A stretch of 64,000 nt of DNA from Pseudoxanthomonas sp. PXM03 (GTDB taxonomy: Bacteria > Pseudomonadota > Gammaproteobacteria > Xanthomonadales > Xanthomonadaceae): positions 868,001 to 932,000 of the forward strand of contig NZ_JACVAU010000002.1 in NCBI RefSeq assembly GCF_014852005.1, written 5' to 3'. The translations under genes were made by a program, and so were the position numbers. The notes under the pieces are model-generated. The model saw only the letters and a list, made by a program, of their open reading frames with translations. It was not told the origin of the DNA and made no database searches. Below, one piece after another: positions 38,667-47,536 of this stretch (its first letter is position 1; each line of letters starts with the position of its first letter).

Positions 38667-40928
38667 ATGCACGCCCTCTCTGTCGTCGCACTCCTCGCAA
38701 CGGCGTCCCCGCTGTCGTCCCGGGTGCCGGTCATGCTGCTTGCCGGCGTGGTGCTGGCGGGCGTGGTGGTGATCGGCACGCGCCGCTGGTGGCAGGCCTG
38801 GCTGGCGGCCCGGCAGTTGCCGCAGGAACCGCTGCGCAGCGAATCCCTGCGCAACCGCGACGAGCGCCTGAAGCTGGCGTTGTGGGCATCCGGCGAACAG
38901 TTCTGGGACTACGACCTGGTGCAGCGCAGGCTGTACCGGATGCGCGCCAACGAGACCGCCGTGCAGACGGGAGACATCACCGTGCTCACGCGGCAGGGCG
39001 AAGTGCCGACCATCCACGAGGAAGACCTGCCCCTGGTGATGGAGCGCCTGCGCCTGCACCTGCAGGGCAAGGCGCCGATCTTCACGTCCGAGCACCGCAT
39101 GGACATGCACGGCAACGGCACGTGGGTGTGGGTGCGCGCACGCGGCCGGGTGGTCGATCGCGACACCGAGGGCCAGCCGATCCGCATCGCCGGCACCGCG
39201 CGCGACATCACCGCCAGCCGGAATGCCGAATACGAACACCGCATCGCCGGCGAGGTGATGCGCAGCATGAACGAGGCCGTCGCGGTGCTGGACTGGGCGC
39301 ACCAGTTCATCACCATCAACCCGGCGTTCACCCGCATCACCGGCTACGCCGAAGAAGAGATCATCGGCCAGCCGATGACCATGCTGGACAGCGACCAGCA
39401 CGAGGATGCGTTCTTCGAACGGATGAACCGCGAGCTGCGGCTCACCGGGCGCTGGTCCGGCGAGATCTGGAAAGTGCGCAAGGACGGCGAGGAGATCCTC
39501 TGCCGCATCGAGACCAACGTGGTGCCCGATGCCAGCGGCGAACGCCCGCTGTACGTGCAGGTGCTCACCGACATCACCGAACAGAAGCGCGCCGAACAGG
39601 AACTGCGCTACCTGGCCAACTACGACACGCTGACCAGCCTGCCGAACCGTTCGCTGCTGTCCGAACGCCTGTCGCGCGCCATCGTGCGCGCACGCCGCGA
39701 GCATGGGCACGTGGCGGTACTGTTCATCGATCTGGACCGGTTCAAGGACATCAACGACTCGCTGGGCCACGCCACCGGCGACCGCATCCTGCGCGCCGCC
39801 GCCGCGCGCGTGCAGCAGACGGTGGGCACCCAGCACACGGTGGCACGCCTGAGCGGCGACGAATTCACCGTGGTGCTGGAAGACATCAACGGCATGCCCG
39901 ACGCGGAGGCCGTGGCACAGCGCATCATCCAGGCGTTCCGTGCCCCGCTGAACTTCGGCGAACGGCTGGAGCTGGCGGTGTCGCCGTCGATCGGCATCAG
40001 CCTGTATCCCGAACACGCGCAGGTGCCGACCGAACTGCTGAAGCATGCCGATACCGCCATGTACCAGGCCAAGGCGATGGGCCGGCACACGTACGAGATG
40101 TACTCCGAATCGATGGACGAGAAGAACCGGCACCGCGCGATCCTCGCCAGCGCACTGCGCCGTGCGATCGACCGCAACGAGTTGTCGCTGGTGTTCCAGC
40201 CGCGCCTGTCGATCTCGCGCCAGCGCATCACCGGCGTGGAGGCACTGCTGCGTTGGGACAGCAAGGAATTCGGCATGGTCTCCCCGGCACAGTTCATTCC
40301 CCTGGCCGAAGAATCCGGGATGATCCTGGAGATCGGCGCCTGGGCGTTGCGGGAAGCCTGCCTGACCCTGCGCACCTGGCATGACGAAGGCCTGGAAGAA
40401 CTTTCCATGGCGGTGAACGTGTCCGCCACCCAGCTCCAGCGCGGCGACCTGCAGACGGTGGTGGCGCGCACCCTGCAGGAGACGGGCGTTCCCGCCGGCA
40501 GGCTGGAGCTCGAACTGACCGAAAGCGTGGTGATGGCCAGCCCCGAACAGAACGCGGACACGCTGCGCGCCTGCCGCCGGCTGGGCATTTCGCTGGCGAT
40601 CGATGATTTCGGCACCGGCTACTCGTCGCTGGCGTACCTGAAGCGCCTGCCGTTGACGACACTCAAGATCGACCGGGAGTTCATCAGTGACCTCACCCAC
40701 GATACCGACGATGAAGCGATCACCAGCACCATCATCACGATGGGCCAGTCGCTGGCGCTGAAGGTGGTGGCCGAGGGCGTGGAAACGTGGGACCAGTACG
40801 AGTTCCTGCGCAACCACGGCTGCGACGAAGTCCAGGGCCACTGGGTCTCGCAGGCGCTGAGCCCGGACCAGTGCCTGCGCTTCATCCGCGACTACTACCC
40901 CGGCTCGGGCATGCGCGTCGCCTCCTGA
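38667..40928 (+). CDS. PAS-GGDEF-EAL c-di-GMP signalling protein
   Basis: A 753-residue membrane-anchored protein. One N-terminal membrane segment (residues ~20-38) is followed by two PAS folds (~60-175 and ~190-310), a GGDEF domain whose motif is SGDEF (~396), a variant common in active enzymes, and an EAL domain with EALLRW (~524), NVSATQL, ELTESV, DDFGTGYSSL, KIDREFI and EGVET. All metal- and substrate-binding EAL motifs look intact, so phosphodiesterase activity is likely; cyclase activity is possible. The frame is open to 38604, but the ATG at 38667 starts at the membrane segment. It is inserted between ygfB and zapA relative to the E. coli order. Confidence 0.94.
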   Translation: MHALSVVALLATASPLSSRVPVMLLAGVVLAGVVVIGTRRWWQAWLAARQLPQEPLRSESLRNRDERLKLALWASGEQFWDYDLVQRRLYRMRANETAVQTGDITVLTRQGEVPTIHEEDLPLVMERLRLHLQGKAPIFTSEHRMDMHGNGTWVWVRARGRVVDRDTEGQPIRIAGTARDITASRNAEYEHRIAGEVMRSMNEAVAVLDWAHQFITINPAFTRITGYAEEEIIGQPMTMLDSDQHEDAFFERMNRELRLTGRWSGEIWKVRKDGEEILCRIETNVVPDASGERPLYVQVLTDITEQKRAEQELRYLANYDTLTSLPNRSLLSERLSRAIVRARREHGHVAVLFIDLDRFKDINDSLGHATGDRILRAAAARVQQTVGTQHTVARLSGDEFTVVLEDINGMPDAEAVAQRIIQAFRAPLNFGERLELAVSPSIGISLYPEHAQVPTELLKHADTAMYQAKAMGRHTYEMYSESMDEKNRHRAILASALRRAIDRNELSLVFQPRLSISRQRITGVEALLRWDSKEFGMVSPAQFIPLAEESGMILEIGAWALREACLTLRTWHDEGLEELSMAVNVSATQLQRGDLQTVVARTLQETGVPAGRLELELTESVVMASPEQNADTLRACRRLGISLAIDDFGTGYSSLAYLKRLPLTTLKIDREFISDLTHDTDDEAITSTIITMGQSLALKVVAEGVETWDQYEFLRNHGCDEVQGHWVSQALSPDQCLRFIRDYYPGSGMRVAS

Positions 40929-40936
40929 ATTCCCTT

Positions 40937-40994
40937 GCGGGAGCGACGCCAGTGGCGATCAGGGTCCCGGTATCGCGACGGGCGTCGCTCCCGC
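40937..40994. repeat. Inverted pair of palindromes (GCGGGAGCGACGCCAGTGGCG type)
   Basis: Two inverted copies of the GCGACG...CGTCGC family, here with a GCGG head in place of GTAG. They lie between the GGDEF-EAL gene and the zapB-like gene. Confidence 0.75.
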
Positions 40995-41045
40995 GACCCC
41001 GGCCGCCCTTGACCGCCCGCCAAGCGCATGCCTAATGTGCCCGCC

Positions 41046-41267
41046 ATGGACAACGCCGACCTCCTCGACCAGCTCCGCGCGCTCAGTACGCGCATCCAGG
41101 ACCTGGCGGACCGCTGCCATCGCCTGGCGGACGAGAACCGCAGCCTGCGCCAGCAGCAGGAACAGCTGGTCGGTGAACGCTCGCAATTGCTGGCCAAGAA
41201 CGAACAGGCACGTTCGCGGGTGGAAGCGATGATCAGCCGCCTGAAATCCCTGGAGCAGCACACGTGA
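41046..41267 (+). CDS. ZapB-like coiled-coil protein (TIGR02449 type)
   Basis: A 73-residue protein that is almost entirely a predicted coiled coil with heptad leucines (DLLDQLRALSTRIQDLADRC, LADENRSLRQQQEQL). Small proteins of this type sit directly upstream of zapA in many gammaproteobacteria and are thought to help cell-division placement. It overlaps zapA by GTGA. A TAATGT hexamer ends seven bases before the ATG. Confidence 0.85.
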   Translation: MDNADLLDQLRALSTRIQDLADRCHRLADENRSLRQQQEQLVGERSQLLAKNEQARSRVEAMISRLKSLEQHT

Positions 41268-41560
41268 GCGCCAACGAACCGGTCAGCGTCCACCTCCTGG
41301 ACCGCGAGTACACCGTCGGCGTCGCGCCCGATGAACGTTCCAGCCTGATGGCGGCCGCCAAGCTGCTCGACAGCCGCATGCGCGAGGTGCGCGGCAGCAA
41401 CCGCATGGCCGCGGTCGACCGCATCGCCGTGCTGGCCGCACTGAATCTGGCACACGAATTGCAGCAGTTGCGCGATGAACAGCACGCACGCAACCGCGAT
41501 GTCGAGCGCACGCTGCAGGACCTGCACCGCAAGCTCGACGGCGTGCTGGGTACGCCGTAA
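41264..41560 (+). CDS. zapA: Cell division protein ZapA (GTG start)
   Basis: A 98-residue FtsZ-binding protein that bundles protofilaments at the division ring. The N-terminal VSVHLLDREYTVGVAPDERSSLMAAAKLLD and the C-terminal coiled coil match the family. The GTG start overlaps the ZapB-like stop by four bases. 6S RNA follows, as in E. coli. Confidence 0.95.
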   Translation: MSANEPVSVHLLDREYTVGVAPDERSSLMAAAKLLDSRMREVRGSNRMAAVDRIAVLAALNLAHELQQLRDEQHARNRDVERTLQDLHRKLDGVLGTP

Positions 41561-41609
41561 CAGCATGTGCATGTCGCCGACCGCGCACTGAATCGGCCGA
41601 CGAACGGGC

Positions 41610-41637
41610 TAGGCAAAAAGTCCTCAATCGCTATACT
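41610..41637 (+). promoter_or_regulatory. 6S RNA promoter
   Basis: TATACT (41632-41637) lies seven bases before the 5' closing stem of 6S RNA. TAGGCA (41610-41615) is a weak -35 at a 16-base spacing. Confidence 0.6.
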
Positions 41638-41644
41638 GGCCTCG

Positions 41645-41836
41645 CGTCCTCTGCTGTACTCGACAGTGAGCGCAAACATTCGCCTTGTCCCTTAATTACG
41701 ACCACGGGATGGTGACGGTTACCGGGAGTGCAGGTCTGCCTCGCAGCGGAAAGCCCGATGGTTGCCCAACCTTCCCACTTGAACCCCGGGTTCAAGGTCG
41801 TTTCGCGAACATCGTGCATGGCGGAGGACGTATTTT
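41645..41836 (+). ncRNA. ssrS: 6S RNA
   Basis: About 186-192 bases located between zapA and fau, the conserved place for ssrS in gammaproteobacteria. A 10-bp closing stem joins CGTCCTCTGC (41645-41654) with GCGGAGGACG (41821-41830), one G-U pair included. The 3' half contains the family hallmark ACTTGAACCCCGGGTTCAAGG. A T-run (TATTTTT) follows the stem. 6S RNA mimics an open promoter and sequesters sigma70 RNA polymerase in stationary phase. Exact ends are inferred from the stem. Confidence 0.92.
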
Positions 41837-41971
41837 TCCCGCGGCAGCGGCATCAGCCGCGACCCGGCCGGTCCTGTTGCACCCGCCCTTGAGCGGGATG
41901 ACTTCGAAACGAAGCCGACTGCACTAGGGATCCGACGCCCAGGGCCGTGACTGACGCCGCTCCCGCGGTCC

Positions 41972-42003
41972 CACCGGCAACGCCGGTGTGCATGCCGTAA
42001 AAT
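41972..42003 (+). promoter_or_regulatory. Hairpin and -10 box immediately upstream of fau
   Basis: A 7-bp perfect inverted repeat (CACCGGC-AAC-GCCGGTG, 41972-41988) is followed by TAAAAT (41998-42003), which ends six bases before the fau ATG. This spacing would give a leaderless mRNA. The hairpin may end upstream read-through or bind a regulator. Confidence 0.45.
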
Positions 42004-42009
42004 TCACGC

Positions 42010-42629
42010 ATGCCCGACTCCCCGTCTTCCGCCATGGCCGCCGAGCGCAATGCGCTGCGCCGTGAACTGCGTGCGCGCCGCCGCGCCCTGCCCGCCGCCG
42101 AGCGCATCGCCGGCGCCGACGCGCTGGCCACGCGCCTGTTCGCACTCCCCTTCTTCCCTGCAACAGGGTACGTCGCCGGCTATTGGGCGATGGATGGCGA
42201 AATCGGCCTGCACAGCTGGCAGCTGCGCCTGCCACCCGGCCTGGTCTACTGCCTGCCTGTATTGGCCGACGACGAAACGCTCCGCTTCGCACCCTGGCGG
42301 CCGGGCGACGAGCTGGTGACCAACCGCTACGGCATCCCCGAACCGGATGTCGATCCACGCGCCGGCCTGGTCGCCACGGACATGGCGTTGATCGTCGTGC
42401 CGCTGGTGGGGTTCGACGCCGCGGGCCACCGTCTCGGCATGGGCGGCGGCTGGTACGACCGCACGCTGGCGCCACGCCTGCAACGCCCCGCGCCGCCGTG
42501 GCTGGTCGGCGTCGGCTTCGAGGCGCAGCGCATCGACACGGTGGGCGCACAGGCCTGGGACGTACCGCTGGATGCCATCTGCACTGAGCGCGACACGCTG
42601 CTTCCTTCCTCTTTGCCGGACGCCCCACC

Positions 42630-42633
<4 letters not shown>
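42010..42633 (+). CDS. fau: 5-formyltetrahydrofolate cyclo-ligase
   Basis: A 207-residue enzyme that converts 5-formyl-THF to 5,10-methenyl-THF with ATP (YgfA/MTHFS). Family motifs are RRELRARRRALP, ALPFFPATGYVAGYWAMDGEI, VPLVGFDAAGHRLGMGGGWYDR and VGVGFEAQ. It lies downstream of 6S RNA, the conserved arrangement, and is coupled to the EVE-domain gene by ATGA. Confidence 0.95.
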
Positions 42634-43097
<464 letters not shown>

Positions 43098-43107
43098 CCA
43101 TGCCCCT

Positions 43108-43234
43108 GTAGGAGCGACGTAAGTCGCGACCGCACGCCCTGCAGACCGGGGGAGAATGACAGCACCGCGCTTCCCGCGTCCCCTGCCTTCCCCTGCGTCC
43201 CCACCCTCCCGGTCGCGACTTACGTCGCTCCTAC
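43108..43234. repeat. Inverted pair of GTAG palindromes (GCGACGTAAGTCGC stem)
   Basis: The left copy is GTAGGAGCGACGTAAGTCGC(GACC), the right copy (43211-43234) its exact inverse ending in CTAC. A 78-base spacer rich in CCCTCC/CCTTCC separates them. It lies between the EVE gene and rpiA. Confidence 0.88.
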
Positions 43235-43267
43235 AACAACCCCATCCTGTACACGAGTGTTGAACCC

Positions 43268-43918
43268 ATGAGCGAAGCAAAGCGCCTGGCCGGCGAGAAG
43301 GCCATCGAATTCGTCGAGGACGGCATGATCGTCGGCGTGGGCACGGGCTCCACCGTGACCTTCTTCATCGATGCGCTGGCCGGCATCAAGGACCGCATCA
43401 AGGGCGCGGTGTCCAGTTCCGAACAGAGCACGGCGCGCCTGAAGCAGCACGGCATCGAGGTGCTGGACCTCAACCACACCGGCACGCTGTCGCTGTACGT
43501 GGACGGTGCCGATGAGTGCGACCCGCACAAGCGCCTGATCAAGGGCGGCGGCGCGGCGCTGACGCGCGAGAAGATCATCGCCGAGGCCAGCAAGCAGTTC
43601 GTCTGCATCATCGACCCCAGCAAGCAGGTGCCCGTGCTGGGCAGGTTCCCGCTGCCGGTGGAAGTCATCCCGATGGCGCGCAGCCTGGTGGCGCGCGAGA
43701 TCCTCGCCCTGACCGGCGGCCAGCCGGTGTGGCGCGACGGCGTGACCACCGACAACGGCAACGTGGTGCTGGACATCCACAACCTGTCGATCACCGACCC
43801 GGTCGCGATGGAGCGCGAGATCAACCAGATCCCCGGGGTGGTCAGCGTGGGCCTGTTCGCCCGCCGTCCGGCGGACATCGTCATCGTCGGCGGCGAACCG
43901 CCGGTCGTGCTGCGCTAG
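43268..43918 (+). CDS. rpiA: Ribose-5-phosphate isomerase A
   Basis: A 216-residue enzyme of the pentose phosphate pathway. Conserved blocks are [15 protein letters not shown] (phosphate binding), [11 protein letters not shown] (catalytic Asp), [14 protein letters not shown] (Lys) and the C-terminal [14 protein letters not shown]. Length and start fit the family. Confidence 0.97.
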   Translation: MSEAKRLAGEKAIEFVEDGMIVGVGTGSTVTFFIDALAGIKDRIKGAVSSSEQSTARLKQHGIEVLDLNHTGTLSLYVDGADECDPHKRLIKGGGAALTREKIIAEASKQFVCIIDPSKQVPVLGRFPLPVEVIPMARSLVAREILALTGGQPVWRDGVTTDNGNVVLDIHNLSITDPVAMEREINQIPGVVSVGLFARRPADIVIVGGEPPVVLR

Positions 43919-43945
43919 GCGACCGGCCCAGGCGGCCCAGCGCTT

Positions 43946-44335
43946 TTACGCCTCGTCCGCCAGCGCTTTCACCAGTTCGCCCACGAGTTCGCGCTTCTTC
44001 GGCGGCAACCGCAGGAAGGCATCGATCACCTGGCGCTCGCGGCTACCGGCGCCGGCAGGCCACGTGGCCCGCGTTTCGGCCACGCGTGAGCGCGTGCTCG
44101 TGCCGAAGCGCAGGGTATGCGGATCCGCCCCCAGCAGGTCCGCGAGCACCTGCAGCTTGTCCTGCGCGGGAATCGCGCGGCCACCGAGCCAGCGCGACGT
44201 GGTCTGGAAAGTGACAGAGCGTCCGCGATAGCGGGTGTTGAACAGATGGAACAGAACCGTCGGGCGTGGCTCGTAGCCGGCCTGCTGCATGGCGTGCGCC
44301 AGTCGCTGCGAGAATTTTTCACGCTCGTTGCCCAT
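43946..44335 (-). CDS. XRE-like (lambda-repressor fold) transcriptional regulator
   Basis: A 129-residue protein with a helix-turn-helix in residues ~8-75 (FSQRLAHAMQQAGY, VTFQTTSRWLGGRAIPAQDKLQVLADLLGADPHTLRFG). The C-terminal helices (ERQVIDAFLRLPPKKRELVGELVKALA) may dimerise. Such proteins are common in xanthomonads; no toxin partner is evident. It is divergent from a small unknown gene across an A/T-rich region with clear inverted repeats. Confidence 0.85.
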   Translation of the reverse strand: MGNEREKFSQRLAHAMQQAGYEPRPTVLFHLFNTRYRGRSVTFQTTSRWLGGRAIPAQDKLQVLADLLGADPHTLRFGTSTRSRVAETRATWPAGAGSRERQVIDAFLRLPPKKRELVGELVKALADEA

Positions 44336-44367
44336 GCGGGGAACGTTAGCGGCGGCGAATCACACTT

Positions 44368-44414
44368 ATTAACCAGTTAAGTTAATTGACGTGAACTTAT
44401 CGAGTTCATAAAGT
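44368..44414. promoter_or_regulatory. Operator/promoter region between XRE regulator and small unknown gene
   Basis: A perfect inverted repeat TGAACT-TATCG-AGTTCA (44392-44408) fills exactly the 17-base spacer between TTGACG (44386-44391, -35) and TAAAGT (44409-44414, -10) of a plus-strand promoter. A second repeat ATTAAC-7-GTTAAT spans 44368-44386. The patch is strongly A/T-rich for this genome. A regulator bound here would block RNA polymerase. Confidence 0.65.
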
Positions 44415-44495
44415 CGGTGCCGATCGCATGGCGACGTTCCTGCCCACGGAAAGCCGGGCCATCGCGAGCCTTCCCATAGACACAAGGAGATGTCG

Positions 44496-44921
44496 ATGCC
44501 GCTGATGGAAGCCAACGGGCACGAAGCGCCCGCCGCCGATACATGTGAGGTGGCGATGTCCGCACCGCCTCTCATTCCGCTGGATGACGCACTGCACGTA
44601 CTGCAGGCCGATCCCGGCCACAGCCTGGCGGACCCGGGCCTCGCCAAGCTGCCGCCGGCCGGGCTCGACAGGCTGTTCCTCGCGGCACGCAGGCAGGCCG
44701 AACGCAACCATGACGGCATCCTGCTGTTGCTCGACCTGCTGCAGGTCGCCCAGCGCGCGGACAGTGCCAGTCATCGCCAGCTGATGCCCAGCGTCGTCCG
44801 CCAGCTGCGCCATCACGTGGAAGACCAGCGGCGCTGGCACGCGCTGGCGGAGAACGCCGCCTACTATCGCGACAACCGGCTCGCGGCGGAGAAGATCGCC
44901 GCGAAGCTGCGCACGGACTGA
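44496..44921 (+). CDS. Conserved hypothetical protein next to the XRE regulator
   Basis: A 141-residue soluble, mostly helical protein (PLIPLDDALHVLQADPG, LDRLFLAARRQAERNHDGILLLLDLLQ, RQLRHHVEDQRRWHALAENAAYYRDN). Not recognised. AAGGAG immediately abuts an ATG at 44490, so the ATG at 44496 with six-base spacing is the better start. Its promoter carries the inverted repeat described at 44368-44414, so it is probably repressed or controlled by the divergent XRE protein. Confidence 0.75.
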   Translation: MPLMEANGHEAPAADTCEVAMSAPPLIPLDDALHVLQADPGHSLADPGLAKLPPAGLDRLFLAARRQAERNHDGILLLLDLLQVAQRADSASHRQLMPSVVRQLRHHVEDQRRWHALAENAAYYRDNRLAAEKIAAKLRTD

Positions 44922-45010
44922 ACCCGCTGCGGCGCGCGCGCATCACCGCAGACCGACAGGCTCCGGGCACGGCGCTACACTACGGCCCTCCTCGAACAGC
45001 GGACTTCGAC

Positions 45011-45457
45011 ATGCGCCTCCCCCAGCTGACCGTGCTCGCTTTTGCCCTTCTCCTCAGCGGCTGCGCCAACGGCGGGCCATGGGTCGAAGTGGGCGGCGAG
45101 CGCTTCACGGTGGAGATCGCCGATGACGATGCCGAGCGTGCGCGCGGGTTGATGTTCCGCGACGAGCTGGCCACCGGCACCGGCATGCTCTTCATCCACG
45201 ACGCCGAAGAGCCGCAGGCGTACTGGATGAAGAACACCCGCATCGCACTGGACATCCTCTACTTCGACAACGGCCGCAAGCTGGTGTCGCAGCAGCGTAA
45301 CGTGCCGCCCTGCTCCGGCGGCAATGCCTGCCCGTCCTACCCCAGCGCCCGGCCGGCCCGTTACGTGCTTGAACTCAATGCCGGCGAAGCGGAACGGCTG
45401 AAGCTCGAGGACGGCGCAGAACTCGGCCTCGGCGAGGGCATTCCGCCCGTCCGCTGA
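45011..45457 (+). CDS. DUF192 family lipoprotein
   Basis: A 148-residue exported protein with lipobox LLSG-C (Cys ~18). The DUF192 core is clear: ERARGLMFRDELATGTGMLF, YWMKNTRIALDILYFDNG and a C-terminal YVLELNAGEAERL. The family forms a small beta-barrel; its function is unknown. TACACT at 44976 could be its -10 box, about 30 bases before the ATG. Confidence 0.87.
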   Translation: MRLPQLTVLAFALLLSGCANGGPWVEVGGERFTVEIADDDAERARGLMFRDELATGTGMLFIHDAEEPQAYWMKNTRIALDILYFDNGRKLVSQQRNVPPCSGGNACPSYPSARPARYVLELNAGEAERLKLEDGAELGLGEGIPPVR

Positions 45458-45495
45458 GGCTTGATTGTCGGCGCGAACGGCCGCACTCTGTGGCC

Positions 45496-46344
45496 ATGGG
45501 GGATCGACTGACATTGCCGGAATGGAATGCGTTGGCCAGCCAGGCGGATGAAACCGTGCCGCTGCTGGAAACCGCGCTGCTGATCGCGCGCGACGAGTAC
45601 CCCGACCTGGACCCGGACCTTTACGACACGCTGGTCCAGAGCCACGCCGAACACCTGCGCCATGAGATCGACACGATCGAGCCGTGGCCGCTGAAGATGG
45701 CGGCGATCAACCGGCACCTGTTCGACGAACTGGGCTATACCGGCAACCACGACGAGTACTACGACCCGCGCAACAGCTACCTCAACCAGGTGTTCGAGCG
45801 CCGGCTGGGCAACCCGGTGTCGCTGGCGATGGTGCAGATGGAAGTGGCCCACCGGTTGGGCGTGCCCTTGGACGGCGTGTCCTTCCCCGGTCATTTCCTG
45901 GTGCGCCTGCCGGTGGACGACGGCCTGCTGGTGATGGATCCCTTCAACGGTGGCCGTCCGCTGGGCGTGGACGAACTGCGCGAACGCGCCAAGCCGCACC
46001 TGGGCGGCGACGTCCCCGACGATGCGGCGCTGCTGCACATCCTCAACCCGGCTTCACCACGCGCGATCCTGGTGCGTACGCTGCGCAACCTGCACGGCGT
46101 GTACGCCGAGCGCGAGGAGTGGGACCGCGCCGCACGCAGCGTCGATCGCGTGCTGAAGCTGACGCCCGATCAACCGGATGCCCTGCGCGACCGCGGCCTG
46201 GCCTACCTCAAGATGGACCACCGCCATGGCGCCCAGCGCGACCTGACGCGCTATCTGCAGCTGGCGCCGGAGGCGAACGACACGTCGGCGATCCGCGAGC
46301 AGCTGGTGGAGCTCAGCGCGGTGCGTTCGTCGCGGATGCATTGA
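45496..46344 (+). CDS. SirB1 family protein (transglutaminase-like plus TPR)
   Basis: A 282-residue protein. The N-terminal transglutaminase-like region holds NSYLNQVFERRLGNPVSLAMVQMEVAHRLGVPLDGVSFPGHFLVR; the C-terminal ~90 residues carry TPR-like helices (NLHGVYAEREEWDRAARSVDRVLKLTPD, GLAYLKMDHRHGAQRDL). The family's role is unclear. A GTG two codons upstream (45490) is an alternative start; no good ribosome site is visible for either. Confidence 0.88.
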   Translation: MGDRLTLPEWNALASQADETVPLLETALLIARDEYPDLDPDLYDTLVQSHAEHLRHEIDTIEPWPLKMAAINRHLFDELGYTGNHDEYYDPRNSYLNQVFERRLGNPVSLAMVQMEVAHRLGVPLDGVSFPGHFLVRLPVDDGLLVMDPFNGGRPLGVDELRERAKPHLGGDVPDDAALLHILNPASPRAILVRTLRNLHGVYAEREEWDRAARSVDRVLKLTPDQPDALRDRGLAYLKMDHRHGAQRDLTRYLQLAPEANDTSAIREQLVELSAVRSSRMH

Positions 46345-46376
46345 GCGTCAGGAGCAGGCCACTTCCTGCGTCCCCT

Positions 46377-46533
46377 GTAGAAGCTACGTGGGTCGCGACC
46401 GCACGACATGAACTCCATCGTCCCGGCTTAGCGCGCGCGTTGCATCACGCTGTTTCGCCGTAGACAGCCATCCCGTGCCGGGGTCGCTTTACGGACATCC
46501 GTCTCCTCCGGTCGCGACTCACGTCGCTCCTAC
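46377..46533. repeat. Inverted pair of GTAG palindromes, diverged
   Basis: The left copy GTAGAAGCTACGTGGGTCGC has several changes in its stem; the right copy (46510-46533) GTCGCGACTCACGTCGCTCC ending in CTAC is well kept. A 109-base spacer separates them, downstream of SirB1 and rubredoxin, which converge. Confidence 0.8.
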
Positions 46534-46550
46534 AAGGGGCAGGCAGCACG

Positions 46551-46742
46551 TCAGTCCAATTCCACCATCTCAAAATCGTCCTTGCCCACGCCGCAATCCG
46601 GGCAGGTCCAGTCGGCCGGGATATCTTCCCAGCGCGTACCCGGGGCGATGCCTTCTTCCGGCAGGCCATCGGCCTCGTCATAGATGAAGCCGCAGACCAC
46701 GCACATCCAGGTGCGGAAGATGGTGGCGGTGGCGTCGGTCAT
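46551..46742 (-). CDS. Rubredoxin
   Basis: A 63-residue Fe(Cys)4 electron carrier with CVVCG (~14) and CPDCG (~47), and the typical [11 protein letters not shown] core. The start at 46742 gives the normal length; the frame stays open to 46805 but lacks family similarity there. It is divergent from thiE. Confidence 0.94.
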   Translation of the reverse strand: MTDATATIFRTWMCVVCGFIYDEADGLPEEGIAPGTRWEDIPADWTCPDCGVGKDDFEMVELD

Positions 46743-46807
46743 CGGATAATGCACGCTGGAAGGAGCGGCCATTGTCCCACCGCCGCCCATGCACCGGAAG
46801 TTCACCC

Positions 46808-47443
46808 ATGACAGCCCTGCCGCCGTCCGTCCGCACCGCCCGCGGGCTGTACCTGATCACGCCGGAAGAGCCGGACACCGCCCGCCTGCTGGCGCGCGTG
46901 GCCGCCGTACTCCCCTATGCCACGTGGCTGCAATACCGGCAGAAGGCTGCCGGCGCTGACCGCCGGAGCGAGCAGGCCACCGCGCTGCAGGCGCTGTGCG
47001 TGCAGGCCGGCGTGCCGCTGATCATCAATGACGAGGTCGCCCTGGCCGAAGCGGTGGGGGCAGCGGGCGTCCACCTGGGCGAGGACGACGGCGACATCGC
47101 CACCGCGCGCGCCAGGCTGGGCGAAGACGCCATCGTCGGGGCCTCCTGCTACGACGAGGCAGTGCACGCACAACGCGCGGTCGCCGCGGGCGCCAGTTAC
47201 GTGGCCTTCGGCGCGTTTTTCCCCACCACCAGCAAGGTGACCACGCGCCGCGCCGCGCCGGCCTTGCTGACCGGTGCTGCGGCGCTGGGCGTACCGCGGG
47301 TGGCGATAGGTGGCATTACCCCGGACAATATGGGACCGCTGGTCGCCGCTGGCGCCGACCTGGTTGCCGTGATCGGCGGCGTGTTCGAAGCCGCCGATCC
47401 GGTGGCAGCGGCGATCACCTACCGCCGTGGCTTCGGCATCTGA
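46808..47443 (+). CDS. thiE: Thiamine-phosphate synthase
   Basis: A 211-residue TIM-barrel enzyme that joins HMP-PP and thiazole phosphate to form thiamine phosphate. Typical parts are [64 protein letters not shown] and AIGGITPDN. It is upstream of hemL, an order seen in many gammaproteobacteria. No TPP riboswitch was found. Confidence 0.96.
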   Translation: MTALPPSVRTARGLYLITPEEPDTARLLARVAAVLPYATWLQYRQKAAGADRRSEQATALQALCVQAGVPLIINDEVALAEAVGAAGVHLGEDDGDIATARARLGEDAIVGASCYDEAVHAQRAVAAGASYVAFGAFFPTTSKVTTRRAAPALLTGAAALGVPRVAIGGITPDNMGPLVAAGADLVAVIGGVFEAADPVAAAITYRRGFGI

Positions 47444-47448
47444 CCCGT

Positions 47449-47513
47449 GTAGGAGGGGCTTTAGCCCCGACCGCCTTCGTTACCGAAGCTCTCGGGGCTA
47501 AAGCCCCTCCTAC
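47449..47513. repeat. Close inverted pair of GTAG palindromes (GGGGCTTTAGCCCC stem)
   Basis: GTAGGAGGGGCTTTAGCCCC is followed after 22 bases by its exact inverse ending in CTAC, so the unit can also fold as one long hairpin. It occupies the thiE-hemL gap and could act as a terminator or mRNA-stabilising structure. Confidence 0.9.
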
Positions 47514-47536
47514 AGATATCCCTTACTGGAACCCCC

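Noticed and set aside
41837-42009. A second small RNA gene after 6S RNA
   Set aside because: Only short hairpins are present and no separate promoter plus terminator could be defined apart from the fau promoter.
46743-46807. TPP riboswitch before thiE
   Set aside because: The gap to the divergent rubredoxin gene is only 65 bases and has no THI-box-like sequence.
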